Source: Proteobacteria bacterium UBA652 (GTDB taxonomy: Bacteria > Pseudomonadota > Gammaproteobacteria > Nitrosococcales > Methylophagaceae). From it: a stretch of 20,801 nucleotides of DNA. Both the position numbers and the translations under genes were made by a program. Under the pieces are notes generated by a model. It was not told the origin of the DNA, searched no databases, and saw only the letters and a program-made list of their open reading frames with translations. This document shows positions 6,493 through 14,877 of this stretch, piece after piece (within the stretch, counting starts at the first letter, position 1; every line of letters begins with the position of its first letter). Location: NCBI GenBank assembly GCA_002299915.1, contig DBOG01000040.1, positions 1 through 20,801 of the forward strand, given 5' to 3'.

Positions 6493-8055
6493 ATGAATAA
6501 TATATCGTCAGTAACAATTCTATTGTTTGGTTTATCTTTTGGGGTGTTCAATGTTGCAATTGCAAATGATGAGACGATTACTAGCAAGTATGTGACCACT
6601 AAAGATCTTATGCCGCCTAATTTAGGCCTGAGTGTTCCGATTAAAGGGGAATCACGAATAGATCCCATTACCGGCGTAAAAATAACCCGATTAACGGATG
6701 CAACAGCACTTTCTGGTTCGGATGATGCACTGATTGTTTACTCAAGATATTCACCAGAAAACACAGCAGGGACTTACTTTTTAGCGTTTGGCGATAATTC
6801 TACCTCTAGCTGGGTGATTAATCGGCAGACAGGCGATATTATTACAGAATTACGGCATGATCCAACGCACCAAATAGGGGAGGCACATGAGGTGCGCTGG
6901 GATCTGTCAGGCGCGCATCCTAATCGCGTCTACTTCCGAACGGGGATGCAGTTTTATATGATTGATGATGTCACCGATCAAGATAATACACTGCATCTGA
7001 TTAAGGATTTTTCAACGCTGATCCCGCAGGCTACAAAAATTTATAACGATGTTGAAGGTGATAGTTCAAATGACAGCGATCATTGGGCTTGGATGGCGAC
7101 ACATTATGATGGTACTACTTATGTCGTAGATGCATTTGTTCATTATCAAATATCAACGGATACAATACACATTCTAAAGCCCGCTGATTTAGCAGGCACT
7201 AATCTGGATCATCGAAAAAATGAGGCTAGTTTCCCACGCCCAAATATGGTTGAAGTATCACCATTAGGCATAGGAATTGTGTTGCACTATGGCCGTGCTT
7301 GGGGTGATGCTGATTATGGTAGCCGTCATCAGGATATTGATAGTTGGTTTGATGGAGCACATTTGTGGCCATTAGATTTCAATGTAACGCAACACACACC
7401 GGTAAAAATATCGGTTGGAGAAACCCATTCTGGCTGGAGTTTCGATCAGCAAGGAAGAGAAGTGTTCATTAGTCAAAATAATCGTACGGACAAGTTAGAT
7501 GCGATTCATGTTTCTGGAGACGTGGCGGGTTATGAACATCGGCAAGAGATTGCAAGTCATGCTGATTTTGGCTGGTCTAACGGGTTTCATTATGGAAAAA
7601 TGTCGATAAGTAAAAAGGGCTGGGCATTTGTTAATACCTACTCTAATGTTGCTAATGATAGCCATCATGAGGATTGGGCGGCCGATCAGCTTTTAATGGT
7701 TCAGTTGAAACCAGAGGCAGAGGTGCCTATTATTTGGCGGATTGGCTCAAATTATAATCGCTATGATGGTGAGTATCGCGATGAGGCGCCAGCGGCAATA
7801 AATACACAGGGAAATCGTATTTATCTTTCAAACAATTGGGGCGGGATGCTAGATCATCGAGAGGTGTTTTTATTTGAATTGCCGGATGACTGGGATCAAG
7901 TATTATCTAATACGCCAGATATTAGTAGCGTAATTAATATCATTAATATGATTTTGCATCCTGATACGATGAGCTTGGAAGGAGATTGTGATGGTGATAA
8001 TGAAGTCAACATTAATGATGTGATTTGCCAGATAGATGCCATCTTAGCGCTTTAG
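6493..8055 (+). CDS. Exported protein with a C-terminal dockerin-type calcium loop
   Basis: I do not recognise the main domain. The 520-residue product starts with a clear signal peptide (MNNISSVTILLFGLSFGVFNVAIA), with likely cleavage after AIA. The body, about residues 30-470, is rich in short Trp/Tyr/Asp-containing strands such as RTGMQFYMIDD and RAWGDADYGSRHQD, suggesting a beta-propeller-like fold with no catalytic motif I can name. Residues 498-509, DCDGDNEVNIND, are a complete 12-residue dockerin calcium loop with D1, D3, D5, N9 and D12. They are followed by the helix VICQIDAIL. The preceding segment DISSVINIINMIL looks like the helix of a first dockerin repeat whose loop is missing. 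A GTG at 6487 is also in frame, but GGGAG at 6483-6487 suits the ATG at 6493. Export to periplasm or surface is likely; partner and substrate are unknown. Confidence 0.8.
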   Translation: MNNISSVTILLFGLSFGVFNVAIANDETITSKYVTTKDLMPPNLGLSVPIKGESRIDPITGVKITRLTDATALSGSDDALIVYSRYSPENTAGTYFLAFGDNSTSSWVINRQTGDIITELRHDPTHQIGEAHEVRWDLSGAHPNRVYFRTGMQFYMIDDVTDQDNTLHLIKDFSTLIPQATKIYNDVEGDSSNDSDHWAWMATHYDGTTYVVDAFVHYQISTDTIHILKPADLAGTNLDHRKNEASFPRPNMVEVSPLGIGIVLHYGRAWGDADYGSRHQDIDSWFDGAHLWPLDFNVTQHTPVKISVGETHSGWSFDQQGREVFISQNNRTDKLDAIHVSGDVAGYEHRQEIASHADFGWSNGFHYGKMSISKKGWAFVNTYSNVANDSHHEDWAADQLLMVQLKPEAEVPIIWRIGSNYNRYDGEYRDEAPAAINTQGNRIYLSNNWGGMLDHREVFLFELPDDWDQVLSNTPDISSVINIINMILHPDTMSLEGDCDGDNEVNINDVICQIDAILAL

Positions 8056-8134
8056 TTATAGATGATATATTTATTAGATTTTGTACCGTTAAATTATTCA
8101 GACTGGGTGATTTTATTACGGCATAATGTATCGT

Positions 8135-8458
8135 ATGTATAAATTAGTTTTCTTCGTACCAAGTAATCATAAAGAAACCGTTAAGCAGGCTGTTTTTACT
8201 GCGGGCGCAGGGCGATATGAAGTTTATGATTTCTGTGCATGGGAAACTGAGGGAATGGGTCAGTTCCGGCCTTTAGCGGGCAGCAAGCCTTTTATTGGTG
8301 AAACCGGTACTGTTGAACATATTTCTGAAATACGGGTGGAAATGATTTGTGAAGACGAACTTGTTCCTACTGCGTTGCGTGCTTTAATTGAAGCGCATCC
8401 TTATGAAACGCCTGCTTATGAAGTATGGCCAATTTTGACCTTAGATGATTTTATATAG
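8135..8458 (+). CDS. Stand-alone YqfO/NIF3-like (CutA-like fold) domain protein
   Basis: This protein of about 107 residues corresponds to the inserted middle domain of Nif3-like YqfO proteins, found alone in many proteobacteria. Key stretches are the AGAGRYEVYDFCAW region, GQFRPLAGSKPFIG and the C-terminal AHPYETPAYEVWPI. The metal-binding NIF3 halves are absent, so it is not a GTP cyclohydrolase-like NIF3. An ATG at 8126 adds three residues. Neither start has a good ribosome site, and I chose 8135 because relatives begin MYKL-FFVP. It ends 9 bases before pepN on the same strand, so co-transcription is likely. Its molecular function is not established. Confidence 0.85.
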   Translation: MYKLVFFVPSNHKETVKQAVFTAGAGRYEVYDFCAWETEGMGQFRPLAGSKPFIGETGTVEHISEIRVEMICEDELVPTALRALIEAHPYETPAYEVWPILTLDDFI

Positions 8459-8467
8459 ATAGAGAAT

Positions 8468-11110
8468 ATGACATCCCCAACAGAAACTTTTTTAGCTGAT
8501 TATCAAGTACCCGCTTATTTAGTTGATAGCGTTGATTTACGGTTTGAGCTGGCAGCAGCCGATACGCGAGTGGTATCGCGATTACAAATGCGCCGCAATC
8601 CAGCAGGAACGGGTGGGGATTTAGTGCTAGATGGTGAATATCTTGAACTGGTTTCTATTAAATTAAATGGCCAGGTGTTAGCGGGAAATGAATATCAACG
8701 TAGTGATTCTGCTTTATTGATTACCCATATACCAGCACAATTTGAATTAGAAATTGAAACTCGGATCCAGCCTGATAAAAATACGGCATTAGAAGGCTTA
8801 TATCATTCAGGTAGCCTATTGTGTACGCAGTGCGAAGCGCAGGGTTTTAGACGGATAACGTATTATCCTGATCGGCCTGATGTGATGGCGGTGTTTACCG
8901 TTACCTTGCAGGCAGACAAATCGCTGTTTCCAGTATTGCTGGCAAATGGCAATTTAGTTGAAACAGGTGACGAAGAAAATGGACAGCATTGGGCAAAATG
9001 GCACGATCCGCATCCCAAACCCAGCTATTTATTTGCTTTGGTAGCAGGAGATTTACATTGCAAACAAGATGGTTTTACCACCCAAAGTGGCCGAGAAGTG
9101 GCGTTGGCCATTTATGTCGATCATGAGAATAAGCATAAATGTGATCATGCCTTACGCTCATTAAAACAGGCGATGACATGGGATGAACAGACTTATGGGC
9201 GTGAATATGATTTAGATGTGTTTATGATTGTGGCGGTGAATGATTTTAATATGGGCGCAATGGAAAATAAGGGGCTGAATATTTTTAATTCGTCTTGCGT
9301 GCTCGCCAGCCCAGACACGGCAACAGACGATGATTATTACACGATTCAAAGCATAGTTGGCCATGAGTATTTTCATAATTGGTCTGGTAATCGGGTGACG
9401 TGTCGAGACTGGTTTCAGTTGAGTTTGAAAGAAGGTTTCACCGTGTTACGAGACCAACAGTTTAGTGCAGATATGAATAGCGAGGTGGTACAGCGGATTG
9501 CAGATGTGAATCAATTACGTATTATGCAGTTTGCTGAAGATGCGGGGCCGATGGCGCATCCTGTTCGACCCGCTTCATTTATTGAGATCAGCAATTTTTA
9601 TACGGTGACAATTTACGAGAAGGGTGCTGAAGTTGTTGGCATGCTGAAAACCCTGGTAGGTGCTGCGGGTTTCCGCAAAGGAACGGATTTATATTTTGAC
9701 CGTCATGATGGTCAGGCGGTGACAACAGATGACTTTGTCGCTGCAATTGAAGCGGCTAATGAGGTGGACTTAACGCAATTTAAACGGTGGTATAGCCAAG
9801 CAGGCACGCCGGTTATTACCGTGAAAGGTGGTTATGATGCGGCGAGTGCATCCTATACATTAACTCTCTCACAAGCGTGTCCCGCCACGCCCGGCCAAGC
9901 AGAGAAAGCGCCTTTTCATATTCCCATTACAGTAGGCTTATTAGATAAAGCAGGGCAAGTGATGCCGCTACAGTTAGTGGGTGAATTAGCAGATAGAGCA
10001 AGTGCATCTCGAACTTTAGAATTACGCGAGTCAATAGAAAAATTCACTTTTATTAATGTGCTGAGTGAGCCCGAGCCCTCTTTATTGCAAGGTTTTTCTG
10101 CACCGGTAACATTAGCAACACAGCGAGATAATGCCACCTTGGCATTTTTAATGGCGCATGATAGTGATAGCTTTAATCGCTGGGATGCAGGGCAAGCCTT
10201 ATTGATCAATATATTACTTGGTTTGGTTGAAGATTATCAGCAGCAGCGTGAATTGGTACTAGCAGAAGATTTATTAACACAACTTAAAGCTGTATTGGCG
10301 TTGGCAGAAAGTGAACCAGCATTAGTGGCGAAAATGTTGACTTTGCCGAGTGAAAATTATCTTGCGGCGCAGCAAACGATTGCTGATGTTGACGCAATAC
10401 ACGCCGCCCGGAATTTTATGCGACAAACAATTGCGACTATATTTAAAGCAGATTTTACGAGCCTATATCAAATATTAAACATCAATAAAACCTACGATTT
10501 TAATGCCGACGATATGGCGCGACGTAGCTTAAAAAATGTATGTCTAGGCTATTTGATGGCAACAGATGATCCCGTACAAACGCAGCGCTGCCTGCAACAA
10601 ATGAAACAAACCAATAATATGACCGATCGCATGGCAGGCTTGAAACTGATAGCTGATCAAGCAGGGCCAGAGCGTGACATCGCATTACACTCTTTCTATG
10701 AACAATGGCAGCATGATCGACAGGTGGTTGATAAATGGCTCACCGTGCAGGCGCAATCGAGCCTACCTGATACTTTAATTCGGATAAAAGGCCTATTAAA
10801 ACATCCTGCTGTCAGCATCACCAATCCAAATAATGTACGATCGTTGCTTGGCCAATTCTGCCGAAATAACCCGATTAACTTCCATGCAAAAGAGGGTTTA
10901 GCTTATGCCTTTTTGGCAGAACAAATTTGCCAGTTAGATGATATTAATCCACAAGTGGCTGCGAGACAGTTAGGGGCATTGAGTGCATGGCGGCAGTATG
11001 ATGTATCCCGTCAAGAATTGATGAAGCAAGCTTTGCAGACCATTGCAGATAAAAAAGGCTTGTCGAGAGATGTGTATGAAATCGTGACTAAATATTTGGC
11101 AGACAAATAA
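8468..11110 (+). CDS. pepN: Aminopeptidase N (M1 zinc metallopeptidase)
   Basis: This 880-residue cytoplasmic enzyme removes N-terminal residues from peptides late in protein turnover. It has the full M1 signature: the exopeptidase motif GAMEN at 263-267, the zinc ligands His299 and His303 with catalytic Glu300 in GHEYFHNW, and the third ligand Glu322 in LKEGFT. An N-terminal beta-domain (about 1-190), the catalytic domain (190-440), a small beta-domain and the C-terminal helical domain are all present, so length and layout match E. coli PepN (870 residues). An AGAGA precedes the ATG. The stop codon overlaps the start of the HIT gene (TAATG), suggesting translational coupling. Confidence 0.97.
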   Translation: MTSPTETFLADYQVPAYLVDSVDLRFELAAADTRVVSRLQMRRNPAGTGGDLVLDGEYLELVSIKLNGQVLAGNEYQRSDSALLITHIPAQFELEIETRIQPDKNTALEGLYHSGSLLCTQCEAQGFRRITYYPDRPDVMAVFTVTLQADKSLFPVLLANGNLVETGDEENGQHWAKWHDPHPKPSYLFALVAGDLHCKQDGFTTQSGREVALAIYVDHENKHKCDHALRSLKQAMTWDEQTYGREYDLDVFMIVAVNDFNMGAMENKGLNIFNSSCVLASPDTATDDDYYTIQSIVGHEYFHNWSGNRVTCRDWFQLSLKEGFTVLRDQQFSADMNSEVVQRIADVNQLRIMQFAEDAGPMAHPVRPASFIEISNFYTVTIYEKGAEVVGMLKTLVGAAGFRKGTDLYFDRHDGQAVTTDDFVAAIEAANEVDLTQFKRWYSQAGTPVITVKGGYDAASASYTLTLSQACPATPGQAEKAPFHIPITVGLLDKAGQVMPLQLVGELADRASASRTLELRESIEKFTFINVLSEPEPSLLQGFSAPVTLATQRDNATLAFLMAHDSDSFNRWDAGQALLINILLGLVEDYQQQRELVLAEDLLTQLKAVLALAESEPALVAKMLTLPSENYLAAQQTIADVDAIHAARNFMRQTIATIFKADFTSLYQILNINKTYDFNADDMARRSLKNVCLGYLMATDDPVQTQRCLQQMKQTNNMTDRMAGLKLIADQAGPERDIALHSFYEQWQHDRQVVDKWLTVQAQSSLPDTLIRIKGLLKHPAVSITNPNNVRSLLGQFCRNNPINFHAKEGLAYAFLAEQICQLDDINPQVAARQLGALSAWRQYDVSRQELMKQALQTIADKKGLSRDVYEIVTKYLADK

Positions 11111-11514
11111 TGGTCTTTAGTTTACATCCCCAACTGGCTAAAGACTGTTTTGTCTTGGGAGAGTTAAGCCTTTGCCAAGTGCTGTTGATGAATGATGCGC
11201 GTTATCCGTGGTTTATTTTAGTGCCTAAGCGGGCCGATATGAGTGAGATTTATCAACTGACAGCAACAGACCAACAACAACTTGCGATGGAGTCTAGTTT
11301 AATAGGCAAGCGCGTGATGGATTTGTTTGGTGGTGATAAGCTCAATATTGCGACGTTAGGCAATATCGTACCGCAATTACATATCCATCATGTAGTACGC
11401 TACCAAGCTGATAGCGCGTGGCCTGCACCTATCTGGGGAAGGGGCGAGGCAGTGGCTTATTTACCAGAAGAATTGGATGCAATACGGGAAGTAACCGAGT
11501 CGCTTTTTACTTAG
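11110..11514 (+). CDS. HIT-family nucleotide hydrolase/transferase-like protein
   Basis: This 134-residue protein has the histidine-triad fold. Its active-site stretch is NIVPQLHIHHVVRYQAD (85-101). His91 matches the nucleophile and His93 the last triad histidine; the first triad position is Gln89, which I recall as usual in this branch. The ending WPAPIWG-GEAVAYLPEEL (about 104-123) is typical of small gammaproteobacterial HIT proteins annotated as diadenosine tetraphosphate hydrolase-like. Cytoplasmic hydrolysis of nucleotide phosphoramidates or dinucleoside polyphosphates is likely, but the substrate is not readable. Its ATG overlaps the pepN stop by one base, and its 3' end overlaps oadB by 4 bases on the opposite strand. 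Confidence 0.9.
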   Translation: MVFSLHPQLAKDCFVLGELSLCQVLLMNDARYPWFILVPKRADMSEIYQLTATDQQQLAMESSLIGKRVMDLFGGDKLNIATLGNIVPQLHIHHVVRYQADSAWPAPIWGRGEAVAYLPEELDAIREVTESLFT

Positions 11515-12647
11515 CCACCCGTCACATAGTTAATCATCACCCCAGCCGCGACAGCTGAACCGATTACACCCGCTACATTTGGCCCCATGGCATGCATCAG
11601 TAGGAAGTTTTGGGGATTGGCTTCTAATCCCAACTTATTAGAGACCCGTGCTGCCATCGGTACGGCAGATACACCAGCAGAGCCAATTAATGGATTCACT
11701 TTCTCTTTGGATAATTTATTCATTATTTTAGCCATAATAACGCCAGAAGCGGTGCCGATTGAGAAAGCAACCATACCCAGCACTAAGATACCGAATGTAG
11801 ATAGGTCCAGGAATGCTTCCGCACTTAGTTTTGAGCCCACAGCCAACCCTAGGAAGATGGTCACTGTATTGATCAGTGAATTTTGGGTGGTATAGCTGAG
11901 ACGATCAACTACACTACATTCTTTCATTAGATTACCAAAGCAAAACATACCCAATAATGGTGCCGCATCAGGCAATAAGAATGCGACTAACAGGAGTAAA
12001 ATAAGTGGGAATATTATTTTTTCACGGGCGGTGACTTCACGTTGTTGCACCATGACAATTTTACGTTCAGCTTCTGTGGTGAGTGCACGCATAATCGGTG
12101 GCTGAATGAGCGGTACTAATGCCATATAAGAATAGGAAGCAACGGCAATTGCGCCCAATAAGTCAGGTGCAAGCTTCCCTGCCACATAGATGGAGGTCGG
12201 CCCATCTGCACCCCCAATTATCCCTATCGCAGCAGCATCAGCCAAGCTAAAATCAAAGATACCTAATGTTGATAATATCACCGCACCGATTAAGGTGGCA
12301 AAGATACCAAATTGCGCAGCAGCACCGAGGAACAATGTTTTTGGATTGGCGAGTAGCGGGCCAAAGTCGGTCATTGCACCCACCCCCATAAAGATAATAA
12401 GCGGAAAAGCACCACTTTCAATACCAATCGTATAAAACATATGCAGTATACCGCCATGTTCAGCAAGGCCTGCTCCTGGAATATTCGCTAATACGCCACC
12501 AAAGCCAATTGGAATCAGCAATAAAGGCTCAAAATTCTTTTTGATGGCAAGATATAGCAGCAGCATGCCAATGATGATCATAAAACCTTGACCTGGTTCA
12601 ATTTGATACAGGCCTGTGTTATGCCAAAGGTTAAGCAATTTATCCAT
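11511..12647 (-). CDS. oadB: Oxaloacetate decarboxylase, beta chain (Na+ pump subunit)
   Basis: This 378-residue integral membrane subunit decarboxylates carboxybiotin and couples this to Na+ export. Most of the chain is hydrophobic with about nine membrane segments. The conserved GIIGGADGPTSIY stretch contains Asp148, equivalent to the Na+-linked Asp203 of the Klebsiella protein. The C-terminal part holds GSAGVSAVPMAARVSNKLG and ends at INYVTGG. It is about 55 residues shorter at the N-terminus than the Klebsiella form, but short forms are common and every core region is present. It is last in the oadG-oadA-oadB operon, starting 20 bases after oadA. No strong ribosome site is visible, so it may depend on coupling. 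Confidence 0.95.
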   Translation of the reverse strand: MDKLLNLWHNTGLYQIEPGQGFMIIIGMLLLYLAIKKNFEPLLLIPIGFGGVLANIPGAGLAEHGGILHMFYTIGIESGAFPLIIFMGVGAMTDFGPLLANPKTLFLGAAAQFGIFATLIGAVILSTLGIFDFSLADAAAIGIIGGADGPTSIYVAGKLAPDLLGAIAVASYSYMALVPLIQPPIMRALTTEAERKIVMVQQREVTAREKIIFPLILLLLVAFLLPDAAPLLGMFCFGNLMKECSVVDRLSYTTQNSLINTVTIFLGLAVGSKLSAEAFLDLSTFGILVLGMVAFSIGTASGVIMAKIMNKLSKEKVNPLIGSAGVSAVPMAARVSNKLGLEANPQNFLLMHAMGPNVAGVIGSAVAAGVMINYVTGG

Positions 12648-12667
12648 ATTATTTTTTCACTTTTTAG

Positions 12668-14446
12668 TTAGGCAAGAAAAACCAGTGGATCGCCGACGCT
12701 GACGATATCACCGGTATTCACTGAAATAGCCATAATCGTGCCGCCTTTCGGTGCACAAATTTGTGTTTCCATTTTCATCGATTCAAGAATAATTAATACT
12801 TCTCCTTCAGAGACTTTCTGGCCTACACTTACTTCCACTTTCCAAATGTTTCCTGCTAATGGCGCAGGTACAGGCTCACCTTCACCAGTTGCTGCAGCGG
12901 TAGGCGCTGCTGCAGTGATGGGTGAAATGTTGCTGACATCGCCACCTTCATTCACTTGAACAACATGACTTTGGCCATCAACGGTAATTGTGTAAATTTC
13001 CGCCCCACTTTCGTTTGTGACTTGTGCTGCTTGCGCGGACTCTAATGTTGGTACGGGCTCAAACGCATCGGGGTTCCCACGGTTTTCTAGGAATTTTAAT
13101 GCGGTTTGTGAGAACAACGCATAGGTTAAAACATCATCTATTTCGCGATCGTCAGATTCAAGAGAGAACCCGCCCTCACTTGCTAAGTCGCGTAATTCAG
13201 TGGTTAGTTTATCAAGTTCAGGCTTAATTAAATCAGCAGGGCGACAGGTAATTTCTTCTGCGCCGTCAAGTACTTTTGTTTGTAATTCCTTATTAAAGGG
13301 TGCAGGTGCGGCACCATATTCACCCTTCAGCAAGCCAATGGTTTCTTTGGTTATATTGACATAACGTTCTCCTGCGAGCACATTAAATACAGCTTGCGTG
13401 CCGACAATTTGTGAGGTTGGGGTGACCAATGGAATATAGCCCAGATCTTCACGCACGCGTGGGATTTCATCTAATACGGCATCGAATTTATCTTCTGCAC
13501 CTTGCTCTTTTAGTTGGCTTTCAAGATTGGTTAGCATCCCTCCAGGGACTTGTGCAATCAAAATGCGGGAATCAACACCACGTAAGGAGCCTTCCCAAGG
13601 TGCATATTTTTTGCGCACTTCACGGAAATAGACAGATATTTCTTCTAATAAGGTAATATCCAAACCAGTATCTCGCTCACTGCCGCCTAGCATTGATACA
13701 ACGGTCTCTGTGGGTGAGTGACCATAGGTCATCGACATGGATGAAATTGCCGTATCAACCGTATCAATGCCCGCTTCAACTGCTTTTAGAATGGTTGCTG
13801 TTGAGAGCCCTGTGGTGGCATGTGGATGTAATTGGATTGGAATATCAACTGTTTTCTTAAGTGCCGTGACCAACTCAAATGCAGTTTGTGGATTCAGCAA
13901 GCCTGCCATATCCTTAATACAAATAGAGTGCGCACCCATCTCTTCAATTTGTTTTGCTAATGTAAGCCAGCCATCTAAATCATGAACGGGACTCAAGGTA
14001 TAAGAAATTGTGCCTTGTGCATGCTTATTAATTTCTAATACAGACTTGATTGCTGTTTCAAGATTGCGGGGATCATTCATTGCATCAAAAATACGGAATA
14101 CATCAACGCCATTTACGGCGGCGCGTTCAATAAATTTCCGCACCACATCATCAGCATAATGGCGATAACCCAACAAGTTTTGCCCACGCAATAGCATTTG
14201 CTGTGGTGTATTTGGCATAGCGGCTTTTAAGCTGCGAATACGGTGCCAAGGATCTTCTCCTAGATAGCGGATGCAGGCATCAAAAGTAGCACCACCCCAT
14301 GATTCAACAGACCAAAAACCGACTTGATCCAATTTGTGTGCAATCGGCAACATATCGTCCAGCCGCATGCGGGTTGCGAACAAAGATTGATGTGCATCAC
14401 GCAGCACGACATCTGTAATATTTAAGGCTTGTTTAGAGCTACGCAT
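12668..14446 (-). CDS. oadA: Oxaloacetate decarboxylase, alpha chain (biotin carboxyltransferase)
   Basis: This 592-residue peripheral subunit transfers CO2 from oxaloacetate to its own biotin. The N-terminal carboxyltransferase domain (about 1-460) begins with TDVVLRDAHQSLFATRM and contains the carbamylated-lysine region CIKDMAGL and the metal site LHPHATTG. A PYC_OADA-type helical domain follows, then an alanine/proline linker (about 508-525). The C-terminal biotinyl domain has the ESMKMET motif, with Lys558 the biotin site 34 residues from the end. Biotin would be attached by BirA, which is not in this window. The order oadG-oadA-oadB is standard for the Na+ pump. Together the three convert oxaloacetate to pyruvate and CO2 while exporting Na+. 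The same domain architecture exists in pyruvate carboxylase subunit B, but the adjacent oadG and oadB settle the call. Confidence 0.97.
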   Translation of the reverse strand: MRSSKQALNITDVVLRDAHQSLFATRMRLDDMLPIAHKLDQVGFWSVESWGGATFDACIRYLGEDPWHRIRSLKAAMPNTPQQMLLRGQNLLGYRHYADDVVRKFIERAAVNGVDVFRIFDAMNDPRNLETAIKSVLEINKHAQGTISYTLSPVHDLDGWLTLAKQIEEMGAHSICIKDMAGLLNPQTAFELVTALKKTVDIPIQLHPHATTGLSTATILKAVEAGIDTVDTAISSMSMTYGHSPTETVVSMLGGSERDTGLDITLLEEISVYFREVRKKYAPWEGSLRGVDSRILIAQVPGGMLTNLESQLKEQGAEDKFDAVLDEIPRVREDLGYIPLVTPTSQIVGTQAVFNVLAGERYVNITKETIGLLKGEYGAAPAPFNKELQTKVLDGAEEITCRPADLIKPELDKLTTELRDLASEGGFSLESDDREIDDVLTYALFSQTALKFLENRGNPDAFEPVPTLESAQAAQVTNESGAEIYTITVDGQSHVVQVNEGGDVSNISPITAAAPTAAATGEGEPVPAPLAGNIWKVEVSVGQKVSEGEVLIILESMKMETQICAPKGGTIMAISVNTGDIVSVGDPLVFLA

Positions 14447-14482
14447 AAAATTTAGTACCTGTTAATCTGTGATGGCGATTTG

Positions 14483-14764
14483 TTACTTACCACGCTGCCG
14501 ATATTGATGAATGGCCGCACTGATTACGGTCATCAGTTTTTTATCTGATTTCTTCGCCACAGGTTTAGCTGGTGTAGGCATGTGAATGCTTGAGTAAGCG
14601 GGGGGTACAGTGGTTAAATGGTCATCATATTTATTTTCATAATACATCACTAACCACGACATGGCAGATGTCACAGCTACTAACAACGTTAAGAAAACAA
14701 AAACGAATCCCATGCCAAAAAACATTAAAGTCAAACCGTCAGACATTAAAGAAGATGTAGCCAT
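14483..14764 (-). CDS. oadG: Oxaloacetate decarboxylase, gamma chain
   Basis: This is a 93-residue membrane protein with one N-terminal transmembrane helix (about residues 13-36, LMFFGMGFVFVFLTLLVAVT) and a polar C-terminal tail. In the family this subunit anchors and assembles the alpha and beta chains, and the tail helps bind alpha. A proline-rich stretch (TVPPAYSSIHMPTPAKPVAKK, minus one end) links to a basic, helical end (about 77-93). It has a strong ribosome site, TTTGGAG, and is the first gene of the operon, 36 bases before oadA. The identification is firm because of position and topology; sequence conservation in this subunit is low. Confidence 0.9.
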   Translation of the reverse strand: MATSSLMSDGLTLMFFGMGFVFVFLTLLVAVTSAMSWLVMYYENKYDDHLTTVPPAYSSIHMPTPAKPVAKKSDKKLMTVISAAIHQYRQRGK

Positions 14765-14785
14765 AAAAACTCCAAATAAATCAGG

Positions 14786-14815
14786 GGAATTGCCACATAA
14801 GTTATAGTGAATTCC
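14786..14815 (-). promoter_or_regulatory. Leader hairpin upstream of oadG
   Basis: GGAATT (14786-14791) pairs with AATTCC (14810-14815), and CAC (14794-14796) with GTG (14807-14809), around a 10-base loop with a two-base bulge. It lies in the 5' leader between the oad promoter and oadG. There is no T run directly after it, so it is not an evident terminator. It could be mRNA structure or a dyad operator. Confidence 0.35.
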
Positions 14816-14832
14816 TCTCCAAACAGCGTTCC

Positions 14833-14841
14833 ATTATAGCA
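14833..14841 (-). promoter_or_regulatory. Extended -10 promoter for oadGAB
   Basis: On the minus strand this reads TGCTATAAT, a perfect extended -10 element. The nearest -35-like TTACAG is 20 bases upstream, but extended -10 promoters tolerate a weak -35. Transcription would start about 60-65 bases before oadG, giving a moderately long leader. Confidence 0.6.
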
Positions 14842-14877
14842 TTTATGTAGGAAGGGAGCTGTAAGTGATTTAGATTT

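Noticed and set aside
11374..11402. Inactive HIT protein because the first triad position is Gln
   Set aside because: Gln at this position is common in this branch and the nucleophile histidine and its partner are present.
12736..14000. Plus-strand reading frames opposite oadA as possible genes
   Set aside because: They lie antisense to a strongly conserved coding sequence, have no ribosome sites, and their translations resemble no protein; they are shadows of oadA codons.
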